Shown: in pieces, positions 9,766 to 16,975 of the stretch
Position numbering within the stretch: position 1 is the stretch's first letter
How the letters are laid out: each line of letters starts with the position of its first letter
NCBI RefSeq assembly: GCF_017581925.1
Contig: NZ_JAGEVG010000001.1
Span: 248,001-312,000 of the forward strand
DNA length: 64,000 nt
Direction: 5' to 3'
DNA from: Gelidibacter pelagius
GTDB taxonomy: Bacteria; Bacteroidota; Bacteroidia; Flavobacteriales; Flavobacteriaceae
Program-made: the position numbers and the translations under genes
The notes under the pieces: model-generated
What the model was told of the DNA's origin: nothing
Seen by the model: only the letters and a program-made list of their open reading frames with translations
The model's database searches: none

Positions 9766-10538
9766 TTGGTAATGGTTGTAAAATTAGCCTGGGTGTCAAA
9801 TAGCATTTCTGGTTTTCCGATGCAGACTTTATGTACGTTTTTTTCAATGGCATGAACACAATTGTTCAGTTTTGGGAGCATGCCGTCCACAATGACTTTA
9901 TCATTAATTAAATTTTGATAGGATTGGGTCGAGATGTTTTTGATCACTGAGTTTTCATCCGTCACATCTCTCAGAACGCCACTTTTCTCAAAGCAATAAT
10001 ATAACTCCGTTTGATAGTGTTTGGCAAATCCAATGGCCAATTCAGAAGCGATGGTATCGGCATTAGTGTTTAAAAGTTGTCCTTTTTTGTCGTGGGTCAA
10101 CGCGCAAAATACGGGAGTCACCTTGTGTTCCAATAATACTTGAAGTGTTTTGGTATTCACCTTTTTGACATCGCCAACAAATCCGAAATCGATGGACTTA
10201 ACGGGACGCTTTTTGGAAATAATGGTATTTCCATCGGCGCCAGAAAACCCGATGGCATTACAATTTTTTGATTGCAGTTGTGCCACGATATTTTTGTTGA
10301 TTTTTCCGGCATAAACCATGGTGATGAGGTCTAAAGTGGCCTTGTCGGTAATCCGTCTGCCATCAATCATTTTTACTTCAAGACCCAATTGATTGGCCAA
10401 TTGTGTGGCTAATTTACCACCACCGTGAATCAGAATCTTAGGCGAATCGATAGCTGCAAATACATCCAAAAATGAGGATAATGCCGCTTCATTATCGATG
10501 ATATTACCGCCTATTTTAATGATTTTTAATGTTTTCAT
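9762..10538 (-). CDS. argB: N-acylglutamate kinase (ArgB family)
   Basis: Amino-acid kinase fold, 258 aa: KIIKIGGNIID at the N-terminus, ILIHGGGKLATQL for phosphate binding and LNTNADTIASELAIG for nucleotide binding. Phosphorylates N-acetyl- or, in this pathway, probably N-succinylglutamate. No N-terminal helix extension of the arginine-inhibited hexameric type is present, so feedback by arginine through that route is not expected. Overlaps argE by 4 nt; a hairpin lies 6 nt before its ATG. Confidence 0.88.
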   Translation of the reverse strand: MKTLKIIKIGGNIIDNEAALSSFLDVFAAIDSPKILIHGGGKLATQLANQLGLEVKMIDGRRITDKATLDLITMVYAGKINKNIVAQLQSKNCNAIGFSGADGNTIISKKRPVKSIDFGFVGDVKKVNTKTLQVLLEHKVTPVFCALTHDKKGQLLNTNADTIASELAIGFAKHYQTELYYCFEKSGVLRDVTDENSVIKNISTQSYQNLINDKVIVDGMLPKLNNCVHAIEKNVHKVCIGKPEMLFDTQANFTTITK

Positions 10539-10544
10539 AATATG

Positions 10545-10558
10545 CCCGTGAAAACGGG
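10545..10558 (-). repeat. Short hairpin before argB start
   Basis: CCCGT-TTTC-ACGGG as read on the coding strand, 6 nt before the argB ATG. Similar to the leuD hairpin. Confidence 0.65.
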
Positions 10559-10587
10559 TATCTCTAAATTTTCCATCTTATATTTAA

Positions 10588-10618
10588 GACCTCACAGGTT
10601 TTTGAAACCTGTCAGGTC
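10588..10618. repeat. Intergenic palindrome at end of argF'
   Basis: GACCTCACAGGTTT / AAACCTGTCAGGTC, imperfect 31-nt palindrome immediately past the argF' stop codon. Same class as 5164, 5875 and 11761. Confidence 0.7.
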
Positions 10619-10619
10619 T

Positions 10620-11555
10620 CTACAAGCTTTCTAATATTTGTTTCAAAACCACCTGCGCCGCAAAGGTCCTATTGTTAGCCTGCTTAATCACGATCGAATT
10701 TTCACCATCTAAAACGGCATCTTCTACCACCACATTCCGTCTTACGGGTAAACAGTGCATAAATTTTGCCTTGCCCAATTTCTCTGTCGTCATCATCCAA
10801 TTAGGGTCCTGATTTAAAACTTTTCCGTAATCTTTATAATTGCTCCAGTTTTTCACATAAACAAAATCGGCATTTTTCAAAGCTTCTTCTTGATTGTGAT
10901 TAATTGGCGTGTTTTTAGTAATTTTCTCATCAAGCTCATAACCTTCAGGATGTGTGATGGTCAAATCGACGTCCATCTTTTGCATCATTTCCACAAACGA
11001 ATTGGCGACCGCTTGTGGCAAGGCCTTTGGATGCGGCGCCCATGAAAAAACGACCTTTGGTTTACGTTTCTCAGAAAGTTCGGTTATGGTAATCGCGTCT
11101 GCCAAAGCTTGTAACGGATGTGCTGTAGCACTTTCCATATTGACAATGGGCACTGTAGCGTATTTTATAAAACTATTTAAAATATATTCTGAAGCGTCTT
11201 TAGCTTTATCTGTTAACGTAGGAAATGCACGGACCGCGATAATATCGGCATATTGTGAAATCACCTGAGCAGCTTCCTTTATATGTTCTGAACTGCCAGT
11301 ATTCATGATGCTACCATCTTCAAATTCAATATTCCAAGCGTCATTGATATTTAGAATACTCACGTGCATCCCTAAATTTCGCGCTGCTTTTTCTGTACTC
11401 AAGCGTGTTCTTAAGCTTGAGTTGAAAAACAACATGACTAAAGTTTTATGTTTTCCTAATTCCGAAAATTCAAAAGGTTGCATTTTGAGTAAAATAGCTT
11501 CCTTTATCACTTCGGAGAGGTTGGAAATGTCTTTTATTTCGGTGAATTTTTTCAT
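10620..11555 (-). CDS. argF': N-succinyl- (or acetyl-) ornithine carbamoyltransferase
   Basis: Carbamoyltransferase acting on N-acylated ornithine, 311 aa. Carbamoyl-phosphate loop FFNSSLRTRLST, second-domain motif TAHPLQALAD, and HCLPVRRNVVV at the C-terminal half are the AOTC/SOTC versions (ordinary OTCases have STRTR and HCLP with a Cys loop). The residue before EHIKEA is Ser89. This position is Pro90 in Bacteroides fragilis succinylornithine transcarbamylase and Glu92 in the Xanthomonas acetylornithine enzyme; published swaps to Ser, Pro or Val there gave succinyl specificity. Succinylornithine is therefore the predicted substrate. Confidence 0.88.
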   Translation of the reverse strand: MKKFTEIKDISNLSEVIKEAILLKMQPFEFSELGKHKTLVMLFFNSSLRTRLSTEKAARNLGMHVSILNINDAWNIEFEDGSIMNTGSSEHIKEAAQVISQYADIIAVRAFPTLTDKAKDASEYILNSFIKYATVPIVNMESATAHPLQALADAITITELSEKRKPKVVFSWAPHPKALPQAVANSFVEMMQKMDVDLTITHPEGYELDEKITKNTPINHNQEEALKNADFVYVKNWSNYKDYGKVLNQDPNWMMTTEKLGKAKFMHCLPVRRNVVVEDAVLDGENSIVIKQANNRTFAAQVVLKQILESL

Positions 11556-11562
11556 CTTTAGG

Positions 11563-11578
11563 TCCCACGGAGGCGGGA
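11563..11578 (-). repeat. Hairpin before argF' start
   Basis: TCCCGCC-TCC-GTGGGA on the coding strand, an imperfect stem 7 nt before the argF' ATG; same family as the leuD/leuB/argH hairpins. Confidence 0.55.
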
Positions 11579-11618
11579 ATCTCTTTTAGTTAATTTTCTG
11601 TTCGATCCTACTTGCAGG

Positions 11619-11691
11619 TTGATATTCCGTCCCTACAGGACTTTAGTTGTTTGTTAATTCGTTTTCTATTGATATTCCGCCCCTTAGGGGC
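11619..11691. repeat. Two direct copies of a TTGATATTCCG repeat
   Basis: Copies at 11619-11640 and 11669-11691, each TTGATATTCCG(T/C)CCCT followed by a short inverted core (CCCTACAGG, CCCTTAGGGG). They fill the 244-nt argD-argF' spacer together with a palindrome at 11761. Confidence 0.65.
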
Positions 11692-11760
11692 TGCTCTCTA
11701 ACCTCGCGATTCCGATAGCTATCTGGAGGAAATCTTCTTATTAAACTTTAATCGTTTTTA

Positions 11761-11791
11761 AACCTGAGAGGTTTTCAAAACCTCTCAGGTT
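11761..11791. repeat. Palindrome after argD
   Basis: AACCTGAGAGG, A/T centre, CCTCTCAGGTT followed on the plus strand by six T. It sits 8 nt beyond the argD stop (minus strand), between argD and argF'. Confidence 0.75.
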
Positions 11792-11799
11792 TTTTCATT

Positions 11800-12942
11800 T
11801 TAAGCACCATTCATCATCACCAACTCCTGTTTCAAGGCTTCAAAAAACACATCGATATGTTCTTTTTGAATAGTTAATGGTGGAAGGATCCTGATTAAAT
11901 TAGGGTTTTTGGCGCTTCCAGTAAATATCTTGTGAGTATGGATGAGTTTTTTTCGCAATTCGGCTACTGAAAAATCAAATTCCAATCCCAGCATCAATCC
12001 ACGTCCCTTAATGCTTTTTAAGTGGGGCAGGTTTTGAGCTTTCTGAATAAAATAAGCTGACATCTCCTCCGCATTTTCCATCAAGTTTTCCGATTCCAAA
12101 ACCTTTAAGACCGCTAAAGAAGCAGCACAGGCCAAATGATTGCCTCCAAATGTAGTTCCTAATAATCCAAAAGAGGCTTTAATATCTTGATGGATTAAGA
12201 TGCCACCAATTGGAAAACCGTTGCCCATGCCTTTTGCCATGGAAATAATATCTGGTGCCCATCCGTATTTTTGAAATGCGAAGAAATCGCCGGTTCTTCC
12301 AAATCCAGATTGGACTTCATCTGCAATTAACATCGCATTGTACGTCTTGCATAACTTTTCCAGACCTTGGTGAAATTCGGTGGTACTTTCATCCAATCCA
12401 CCCACACCTTGAATGCATTCAATGATGACAGCACAGGTTTCACCTTGTTTTAGGATGTTTTCAACCGCTTTTAAGTCTCCCAAAGCCACAAAATCTACGT
12501 GTTGTTGTGCGTTTAATGGGGCGACAATTTTTGGATCGTCAGTGGCGGCAACCGCTGCGGAGGTACGTCCGTGAAAAGAGTTCTTAAACGCAAGGATGTT
12601 CTTTTTTCCTGTGTGAAAAGACGCTAATTTGAGCGCGTTTTCATTGGCTTCAGCTCCAGAATTACACAAAAATAACTGGTAGTCCTTACACCCGGAAATA
12701 CGCCCAAGTTCTTTGGCTAAAGATTCTTGCAACGGATTTTGAATCGCGTTGCTATAAAAACCCAAGTTTTTTACTTGATTGGAAATGGCCGACACATATT
12801 CTGGATGTGAATGGCCTATGGAAATCACGGCATGCCCGCCGTATAAATCTAAATACTCGACGCCTTTGTCATCAAAAACGGCAAGGTCTTTGGCACGCAC
12901 TGGCGAGATGTCAAAAAGCGGATAGACATTAAATAAGCTCAT
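11800..12942 (-). CDS. argD: N-acylornithine aminotransferase
   Basis: Class III PLP aminotransferase, 380 aa. LIADEVQSGFGRTG and the Schiff-base lysine in MAKGMGNGFPIGG are clear; NSGAEANENALKLA binds the phosphate. Converts N-acylglutamate semialdehyde to N-acylornithine (succinyl form likely here). Overlaps the proC stop by 4 nt, so ProC and ArgD are translationally coupled. Confidence 0.92.
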   Translation of the reverse strand: MSLFNVYPLFDISPVRAKDLAVFDDKGVEYLDLYGGHAVISIGHSHPEYVSAISNQVKNLGFYSNAIQNPLQESLAKELGRISGCKDYQLFLCNSGAEANENALKLASFHTGKKNILAFKNSFHGRTSAAVAATDDPKIVAPLNAQQHVDFVALGDLKAVENILKQGETCAVIIECIQGVGGLDESTTEFHQGLEKLCKTYNAMLIADEVQSGFGRTGDFFAFQKYGWAPDIISMAKGMGNGFPIGGILIHQDIKASFGLLGTTFGGNHLACAASLAVLKVLESENLMENAEEMSAYFIQKAQNLPHLKSIKGRGLMLGLEFDFSVAELRKKLIHTHKIFTGSAKNPNLIRILPPLTIQKEHIDVFFEALKQELVMMNGA

Positions 12943-13739
12943 ACTTGTTCTTTTCTAATATTACTGATTTTGTTATAGGAAGCAATCATGCCTTGGATCA
13001 AGGACGAACTTAAGCCTTTGTGTTCCATTTCATTTAATCCTTCAATAGTACAGCCTTTTGGAGTGGTCACGCGGTCAATCTCCTCTTCAGGATGATGTCC
13101 ATTGGCAATTAGTAAGCTTGCAGCACCTTCACTGGTGTACATGGCCAATTCTTGAGCTTCTTTGGCGTCAAAACCTAATTGGATGGCGGCCTGGCTTGTT
13201 GCGCGAATCAATCGCATCCAAAAAGCAATCCCACTGGCGCAGACTACTGTGGCTGCTTGCATTTGCGACTCCGGAATGGCCAATGAGTGGCCTAATCTGT
13301 TAAAAATAGCCTCCGCCACTTTTATGCGTTTACTACCTTTAACATTGCTACAGATGCAGGTCATGGATTTTCCAACGGCAATCGCGGTATTTGGCATGGC
13401 TCTGATGATAAATTGATCAGCACCAACGATCGTCTCAATTTTCGCAATGCTAAACCCAGTAACCGTTGAAATCAGGACGTGATTTTCGGTGATTAGGGAT
13501 TTGATGTCTTTTAAAACACCTTCCAGATGTGAAGGCTGAACGGCTAAAATTATAATATCTGAGTTTTTAACGGCCAATGTGTTGTCCGTAGTGAGAGTCA
13601 CGTTTTTGTATCCGTCAAATTCAGCGATGCTGTCCGTATTTCTTTTAGTAAGATAAAGTGTCGTGATCGCATTAGTGGTGATCAAACCTTTTGCGATTGA
13701 TTTCCCTAAATTTCCTGTGCCGATGATTGCTATTTTCAT
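12939..13739 (-). CDS. proC: Pyrroline-5-carboxylate reductase
   Basis: NAD(P)H-dependent last step of proline synthesis, 266 aa. Rossmann motif IIGTGNLGKSIAKGL at the N-terminus; MPNTAIAVGKSMT and the C-terminal dimer region TSEGAASLLIANG, TTPKGCTIEGLN are family hallmarks. Being inside the arg operon between argC and argD suggests proline and arginine synthesis are expressed together. Confidence 0.93.
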   Translation of the reverse strand: MKIAIIGTGNLGKSIAKGLITTNAITTLYLTKRNTDSIAEFDGYKNVTLTTDNTLAVKNSDIIILAVQPSHLEGVLKDIKSLITENHVLISTVTGFSIAKIETIVGADQFIIRAMPNTAIAVGKSMTCICSNVKGSKRIKVAEAIFNRLGHSLAIPESQMQAATVVCASGIAFWMRLIRATSQAAIQLGFDAKEAQELAMYTSEGAASLLIANGHHPEEEIDRVTTPKGCTIEGLNEMEHKGLSSSLIQGMIASYNKISNIRKEQV

Positions 13740-13751
13740 ATTTATGCTTGT

Positions 13752-13769
13752 ATTTCGACTCCGCTCAAT
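13752..13769. repeat. Second copy of the ATTGAGCG-AGTCGAAAT repeat
   Basis: Inverted relative to the copy at 8537, one mismatch. Lies between argC and proC. Confidence 0.6.
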
Positions 13770-13815
13770 ATAAACTTTGACGGGTATCTTTTTAATTAAA
13801 CTTTAGTATCCATAA

Positions 13816-13843
13816 CGCTTTCAGGGTTTGAAACCCTGAAAGC
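13816..13843. repeat. Intergenic palindrome after argC
   Basis: CGCTTTCAGGGTTT / GAAACCCTGAAAGCG, an almost perfect palindrome 5 nt past the argC stop. Same structural class as the other long palindromes but with different arms. Confidence 0.75.
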
Positions 13844-13848
13844 GATTA

Positions 13849-14826
13849 TTAAAAAAAATTTGCTTTAAGCAATAATCCTTCCGATTCTTCAAAGCCAAAC
13901 ATCAAATTCATGTTTTGAATCGCTTGTCCTGAAGCACCTTTCAATAGGTTATCCACAGTACTCGTGATTAATAATTTGTTGTTGTGCTTATACAAATGAA
14001 GAAGGCATTTATTGGTATTGACCACTTGTTTTAAATGGATCTCTTCATCAGAAACAATTGTAAACGCCGCTTCTTCATAATAAGTGTTGTACAAGTTTTT
14101 GGCGTCTTCCAAACTTCCGTCAAAATGAGTATAAGCAGTTGTAAAAATTCCTCTTGAAAAATTCCCTCGATTGGGTACAAGAATGACTTCTGAAATGGCA
14201 TCTTTTTGCAACTCGTGAATACTTTCATTGATTTCTCCCAAATGCTGATGTGAAAAGGCCTTGTAGTGTGAGAAATTATTGTCACGCCATGAAAAATGGG
14301 TTGTATCTGACAATGACGTTCCTGCGCCAGTTGCACCTGTAACGGCGTTGACATGAACATCACTCTTTAATAGATGGTGTGCTGCCAATGGCAAAAGAGC
14401 CAATTGAATACCTGTGGCAAAACATCCAGGGTTTGCAATATAGCTTGCTTTTTTAATGGCCTCTTTGTGTAGTTCAGGCAATCCGTAAACAAAATGCATG
14501 CCTTGGAAATCACGATCTTTTTCCAATCTAAAATCATTGCTCAAATCGATGATTTTAGTTTTAGAAGAAAATTGATGACTTTCCAAAAATGCTTTCGAAT
14601 TGCCATGTCCCAAGCACAGAAACAGAACATCTACCTCTGGATTGATCGTACTGGAGAACTCCAGATCGGTGCTGCCCACCAAATCCTGATGTACTTTGTG
14701 CACTTTATTTCCAGCGTTGGAAGTACTATAAATAAAATCGAGTTTTGTTTTTGGATGGTTCAAAAGTAATCTGATCAGCTCACCAGCAGTATATCCTGCA
14801 CCTCCAATAATCCCAACGTCAATCAT
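13849..14826 (-). CDS. argC: N-acyl-gamma-glutamyl-phosphate reductase
   Basis: NADPH-dependent reduction of N-acylglutamyl phosphate, 325 aa. GIIGGAGYTAGELIRLL at the N-terminus, catalytic Cys in ANPGCFATGIQLALLPL, and HQHLGEI. Its first 4 nt overlap the end of argG. Followed by a palindrome and proC. Confidence 0.94.
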   Translation of the reverse strand: MIDVGIIGGAGYTAGELIRLLLNHPKTKLDFIYSTSNAGNKVHKVHQDLVGSTDLEFSSTINPEVDVLFLCLGHGNSKAFLESHQFSSKTKIIDLSNDFRLEKDRDFQGMHFVYGLPELHKEAIKKASYIANPGCFATGIQLALLPLAAHHLLKSDVHVNAVTGATGAGTSLSDTTHFSWRDNNFSHYKAFSHQHLGEINESIHELQKDAISEVILVPNRGNFSRGIFTTAYTHFDGSLEDAKNLYNTYYEEAAFTIVSDEEIHLKQVVNTNKCLLHLYKHNNKLLITSTVDNLLKGASGQAIQNMNLMFGFEESEGLLLKANFF

Positions 14827-16013
14827 GATTCTGAATTTACTTGGTGATAAATTTTATTCTGATTTCCAATGATTTTAATAAATCCTTTGGCTTCGTCTGC
14901 AGTCCATCCCTTATTCATTTCGCCATAACTACCAAATTTTGCATTCATCAAATCATGTACAGAGCTGATGCCATCTAAAGTGAAATGGTAAGGTTTTAAG
15001 GTTACAACGACATCTCCCGACACGTTTTGTTGGCTACTTTCTAAAAAGGCTTCTATGTTGCGCATGACAGGATCTAAATATTGTCCTTCATGCAAATGCA
15101 TGCCGTAAAAACTGGAGAGGTATTCCTTATGCTGTAATTGCCATTTCGTAAGCGTGTGCTTTTCCAATAAATGGTGTGCTTTTACCGTGATGAGTGCCGC
15201 AGCGGCTTCAAAACCAACACGGCCTTTAATGCCTACAATAGTGTCACCAACATGGATGTCACGCCCAATAGCATAAGCCGAGGCAAGTGTGTTTAACGCT
15301 TCAATGTTTTTCTCGGGTGTATTCGACTTCCCATTGAGGGCTACAAATTGTCCTTTCTTGAACGTCAAGCTTACTTTTTCTGAACCTTGTTTTTCCAATT
15401 GAGACGGATAAGCATGATCTGGCAAAGGTTTTTCTGAAGTTAATGTTTCTTCTCCTCCAACGCTCGTTCCCCAAAGTCCTTTATTGACCGAGTACTTGGC
15501 TTTGTCCCATGACATGTCCACACCATTACTTTTGAGATAATCAATTTCTTCCTGTCTGGACAACTTCAAATCTCGAATAGGTGTGATGATTTCAATATGT
15601 GGTGCCAAGGTTTGAAAAATCATATCAAAACGGACTTGGTCGTTACCTGCACCTGTACTGCCATGGGCAATATATTGGGCATTGATACTTTTGGCGTATT
15701 CAACAATTTCAATGGCTTGAATGATACGTTCTGCACTTACAGATAATGGATAGGTGTTGTTTTTTAACACATTTCCATAAATCAAATATTTGATGACTTT
15801 CTCATAGTAAGAGGCCACAGCATCAAGATTCTTATAAGTGGTAACACCCATTTTATAAGCATTAGACTCGATGTTTTTGATTTCGTCAGAAGTAAATCCG
15901 CCAGTATTCACACTTACCGCATGTACTTCATAACCTAAATCCTTACTCAAATGAACGGCACAGTAAGACGTATCCAATCCGCCACTATAGGCTAAAACTA
16001 ATTTTTTGCTCAT
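14823..16013 (-). CDS. argG: Argininosuccinate synthase
   Basis: ATP-dependent joining of citrulline and aspartate, 396 aa. PP-loop VLAYSGGLDTSYCAV at the N-terminus; STGAGNDQVRFD and the C-terminal arginine-rich loop are as expected. Overlaps the preceding GNAT gene and the following argC gene by 4 nt each, giving tight coupling at the head of the operon. Confidence 0.95.
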   Translation of the reverse strand: MSKKLVLAYSGGLDTSYCAVHLSKDLGYEVHAVSVNTGGFTSDEIKNIESNAYKMGVTTYKNLDAVASYYEKVIKYLIYGNVLKNNTYPLSVSAERIIQAIEIVEYAKSINAQYIAHGSTGAGNDQVRFDMIFQTLAPHIEIITPIRDLKLSRQEEIDYLKSNGVDMSWDKAKYSVNKGLWGTSVGGEETLTSEKPLPDHAYPSQLEKQGSEKVSLTFKKGQFVALNGKSNTPEKNIEALNTLASAYAIGRDIHVGDTIVGIKGRVGFEAAAALITVKAHHLLEKHTLTKWQLQHKEYLSSFYGMHLHEGQYLDPVMRNIEAFLESSQQNVSGDVVVTLKPYHFTLDGISSVHDLMNAKFGSYGEMNKGWTADEAKGFIKIIGNQNKIYHQVNSES

Positions 16014-16627
16014 GATTTATCTTTTTTTAAAAACAAGCTCTGTTTGATTTGTTTTAATCTTTGAAACGTCTTTGTTTTTACTTCTTTTGGTTCGTCTCTA
16101 TCTTTAGCTTTTGGGTCGTATAGCATGCCTGTACACAAGCACATTCTTTGCTCCATACGCTGAAGGATATCATAGTTTTTACAGGTTTGACACCCGTTCC
16201 AGAAACTCTGATCATTCGTCAATTCTGAAAAGGTCACGGGTTTATAGCCCAATTCGCTGTTCATTTTCATAACGGCTAATCCCGTTGTGATACTGAAAAT
16301 TTTGGAATCTGGAAATTTTTCTCTGGAATGCAGAAAAACACGCGCTTTTATTTTCTTGGCTAAGCCTTGCTCTCTGTAATCAGGATGAACGATCAATCCG
16401 GAATTGGCAACAAATTTGCCATGGCCCCAAACTTCGATATAACAAAACCCAGCGAAGGTGTCGCCATCCAAAGCGATTACTGCATTCCCATTTTCCAATT
16501 TGGTGATAATATATTCAGGTGTACGTTTTGCAATACCTGTACCTCTTACTTTTGCTGATTCTGCAATGGTGCCGCAAATGATATGAGCATAAATAGCATG
16601 AGATTTATTAGCAATAACAATGTCCAT
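16010..16627 (-). CDS. GNAT acyltransferase, candidate first enzyme of the arg pathway
   Basis: First gene of the arg operon, 205 aa. GNAT fold: VWGHGKFVANSGLIVHPDYREQGLAKKIKARV contains the acyl-CoA-binding turn (written here in parts: HPDYREQGLAKKI). The C-terminal third carries CQTCKNYD and MCLCTGMLYDP, a Cys-rich segment unusual for this fold and possibly metal-binding, then a basic tail. No classical ArgA or ArgJ gene is present in the operon, so this protein is the natural candidate for N-acetyl- or N-succinylglutamate synthase. That role is inferred from context only. Confidence 0.75.
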   Translation of the reverse strand: MDIVIANKSHAIYAHIICGTIAESAKVRGTGIAKRTPEYIITKLENGNAVIALDGDTFAGFCYIEVWGHGKFVANSGLIVHPDYREQGLAKKIKARVFLHSREKFPDSKIFSITTGLAVMKMNSELGYKPVTFSELTNDQSFWNGCQTCKNYDILQRMEQRMCLCTGMLYDPKAKDRDEPKEVKTKTFQRLKQIKQSLFLKKDKS

Positions 16628-16695
16628 TGTTTTGATGTTTAGATTAAAAATAATTTAAGATAATGTTGTCGAGAAAAAGAACCGGACTCACCTAA

Positions 16696-16733
16696 GTTCC
16701 AAAAATAGTGCGCACCCTTAAGGGCGACGGAAC
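16696..16733 (-). promoter_or_regulatory. Structured element in arg operon 5' leader
   Basis: GTTCC / GGAAC arms enclose a second palindrome CCCTTAAGGG flanked by CGC/GCG, predicted to fold as a stem in the leader RNA about 70-105 nt upstream of the first arg gene. No T-tract follows, so it does not look like an intrinsic terminator. Function unknown. Confidence 0.45.
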
Positions 16734-16853
16734 AAAACAGGACATATCCTAATACGGTTGCTATTTGTAACAACTGAATTTGAAAAGTAAATTATGTGTG
16801 GTGATGTGATCAAGGTAAAAAAAATAAATATACGTTAGTGACTTCTTTTAAGG

Positions 16854-16916
16854 TTAGAATGCACAGCGTCTGCGCAATACCATTGCGGGACTTGATGGAC
16901 GTATTTTATTTTTCAT
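16854..16916 (-). CDS. Arg-rich leader peptide of the arg operon, 20 aa
   Basis: Reads MKNKIRPSSPAMVLRRRCAF and stop. Four of 20 codons are Arg, three of them consecutive (CGC AGA CGC) close to the stop. It begins 14 nt after the -7 box of a good promoter and lies about 230 nt before the first arg gene, the normal place for a leader peptide. A 7-bp stem (TGCGCAG-ACG-CTGTGCA) can form across the Arg codons. I find no terminator hairpin between it and the operon, so any control might act through pausing, peptide arrest or Rho rather than classic attenuation. Too short for homology to be judged here. Confidence 0.65.
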   Translation of the reverse strand: MKNKIRPSSPAMVLRRRCAF

Positions 16917-16929
16917 TAGAATCATAGAT

Positions 16930-16959
16930 CAAAAGTAACAATTAATTTAATATTTCAAA
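16930..16959 (-). promoter_or_regulatory. Promoter of the arg operon
   Basis: Bacteroidota-type promoter on the minus strand: TTTG at 16959-16956, 18-nt spacer, TACTTTTG at 16937-16930 matching TAnnTTTG. Predicted transcription start near 16923, 7 nt before the leader-peptide ATG. It begins only 17 nt past the gapN stop, so the arg operon is separable from ilv-gapN. Confidence 0.7.
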
Positions 16960-16975
16960 TAATTTTTAACCTTTT

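Noticed and set aside
5160-13850. CRISPR array formed by the repeated palindromes
   Set aside because: Copies are single, irregularly spaced between genes and differ in arm sequence; there are no regular spacers and no cas genes.
16834-16853. Intrinsic terminator just after the Arg leader peptide
   Set aside because: A T-rich run is present a little further on (around 16817-16828 on the minus strand), but no GC stem precedes it.
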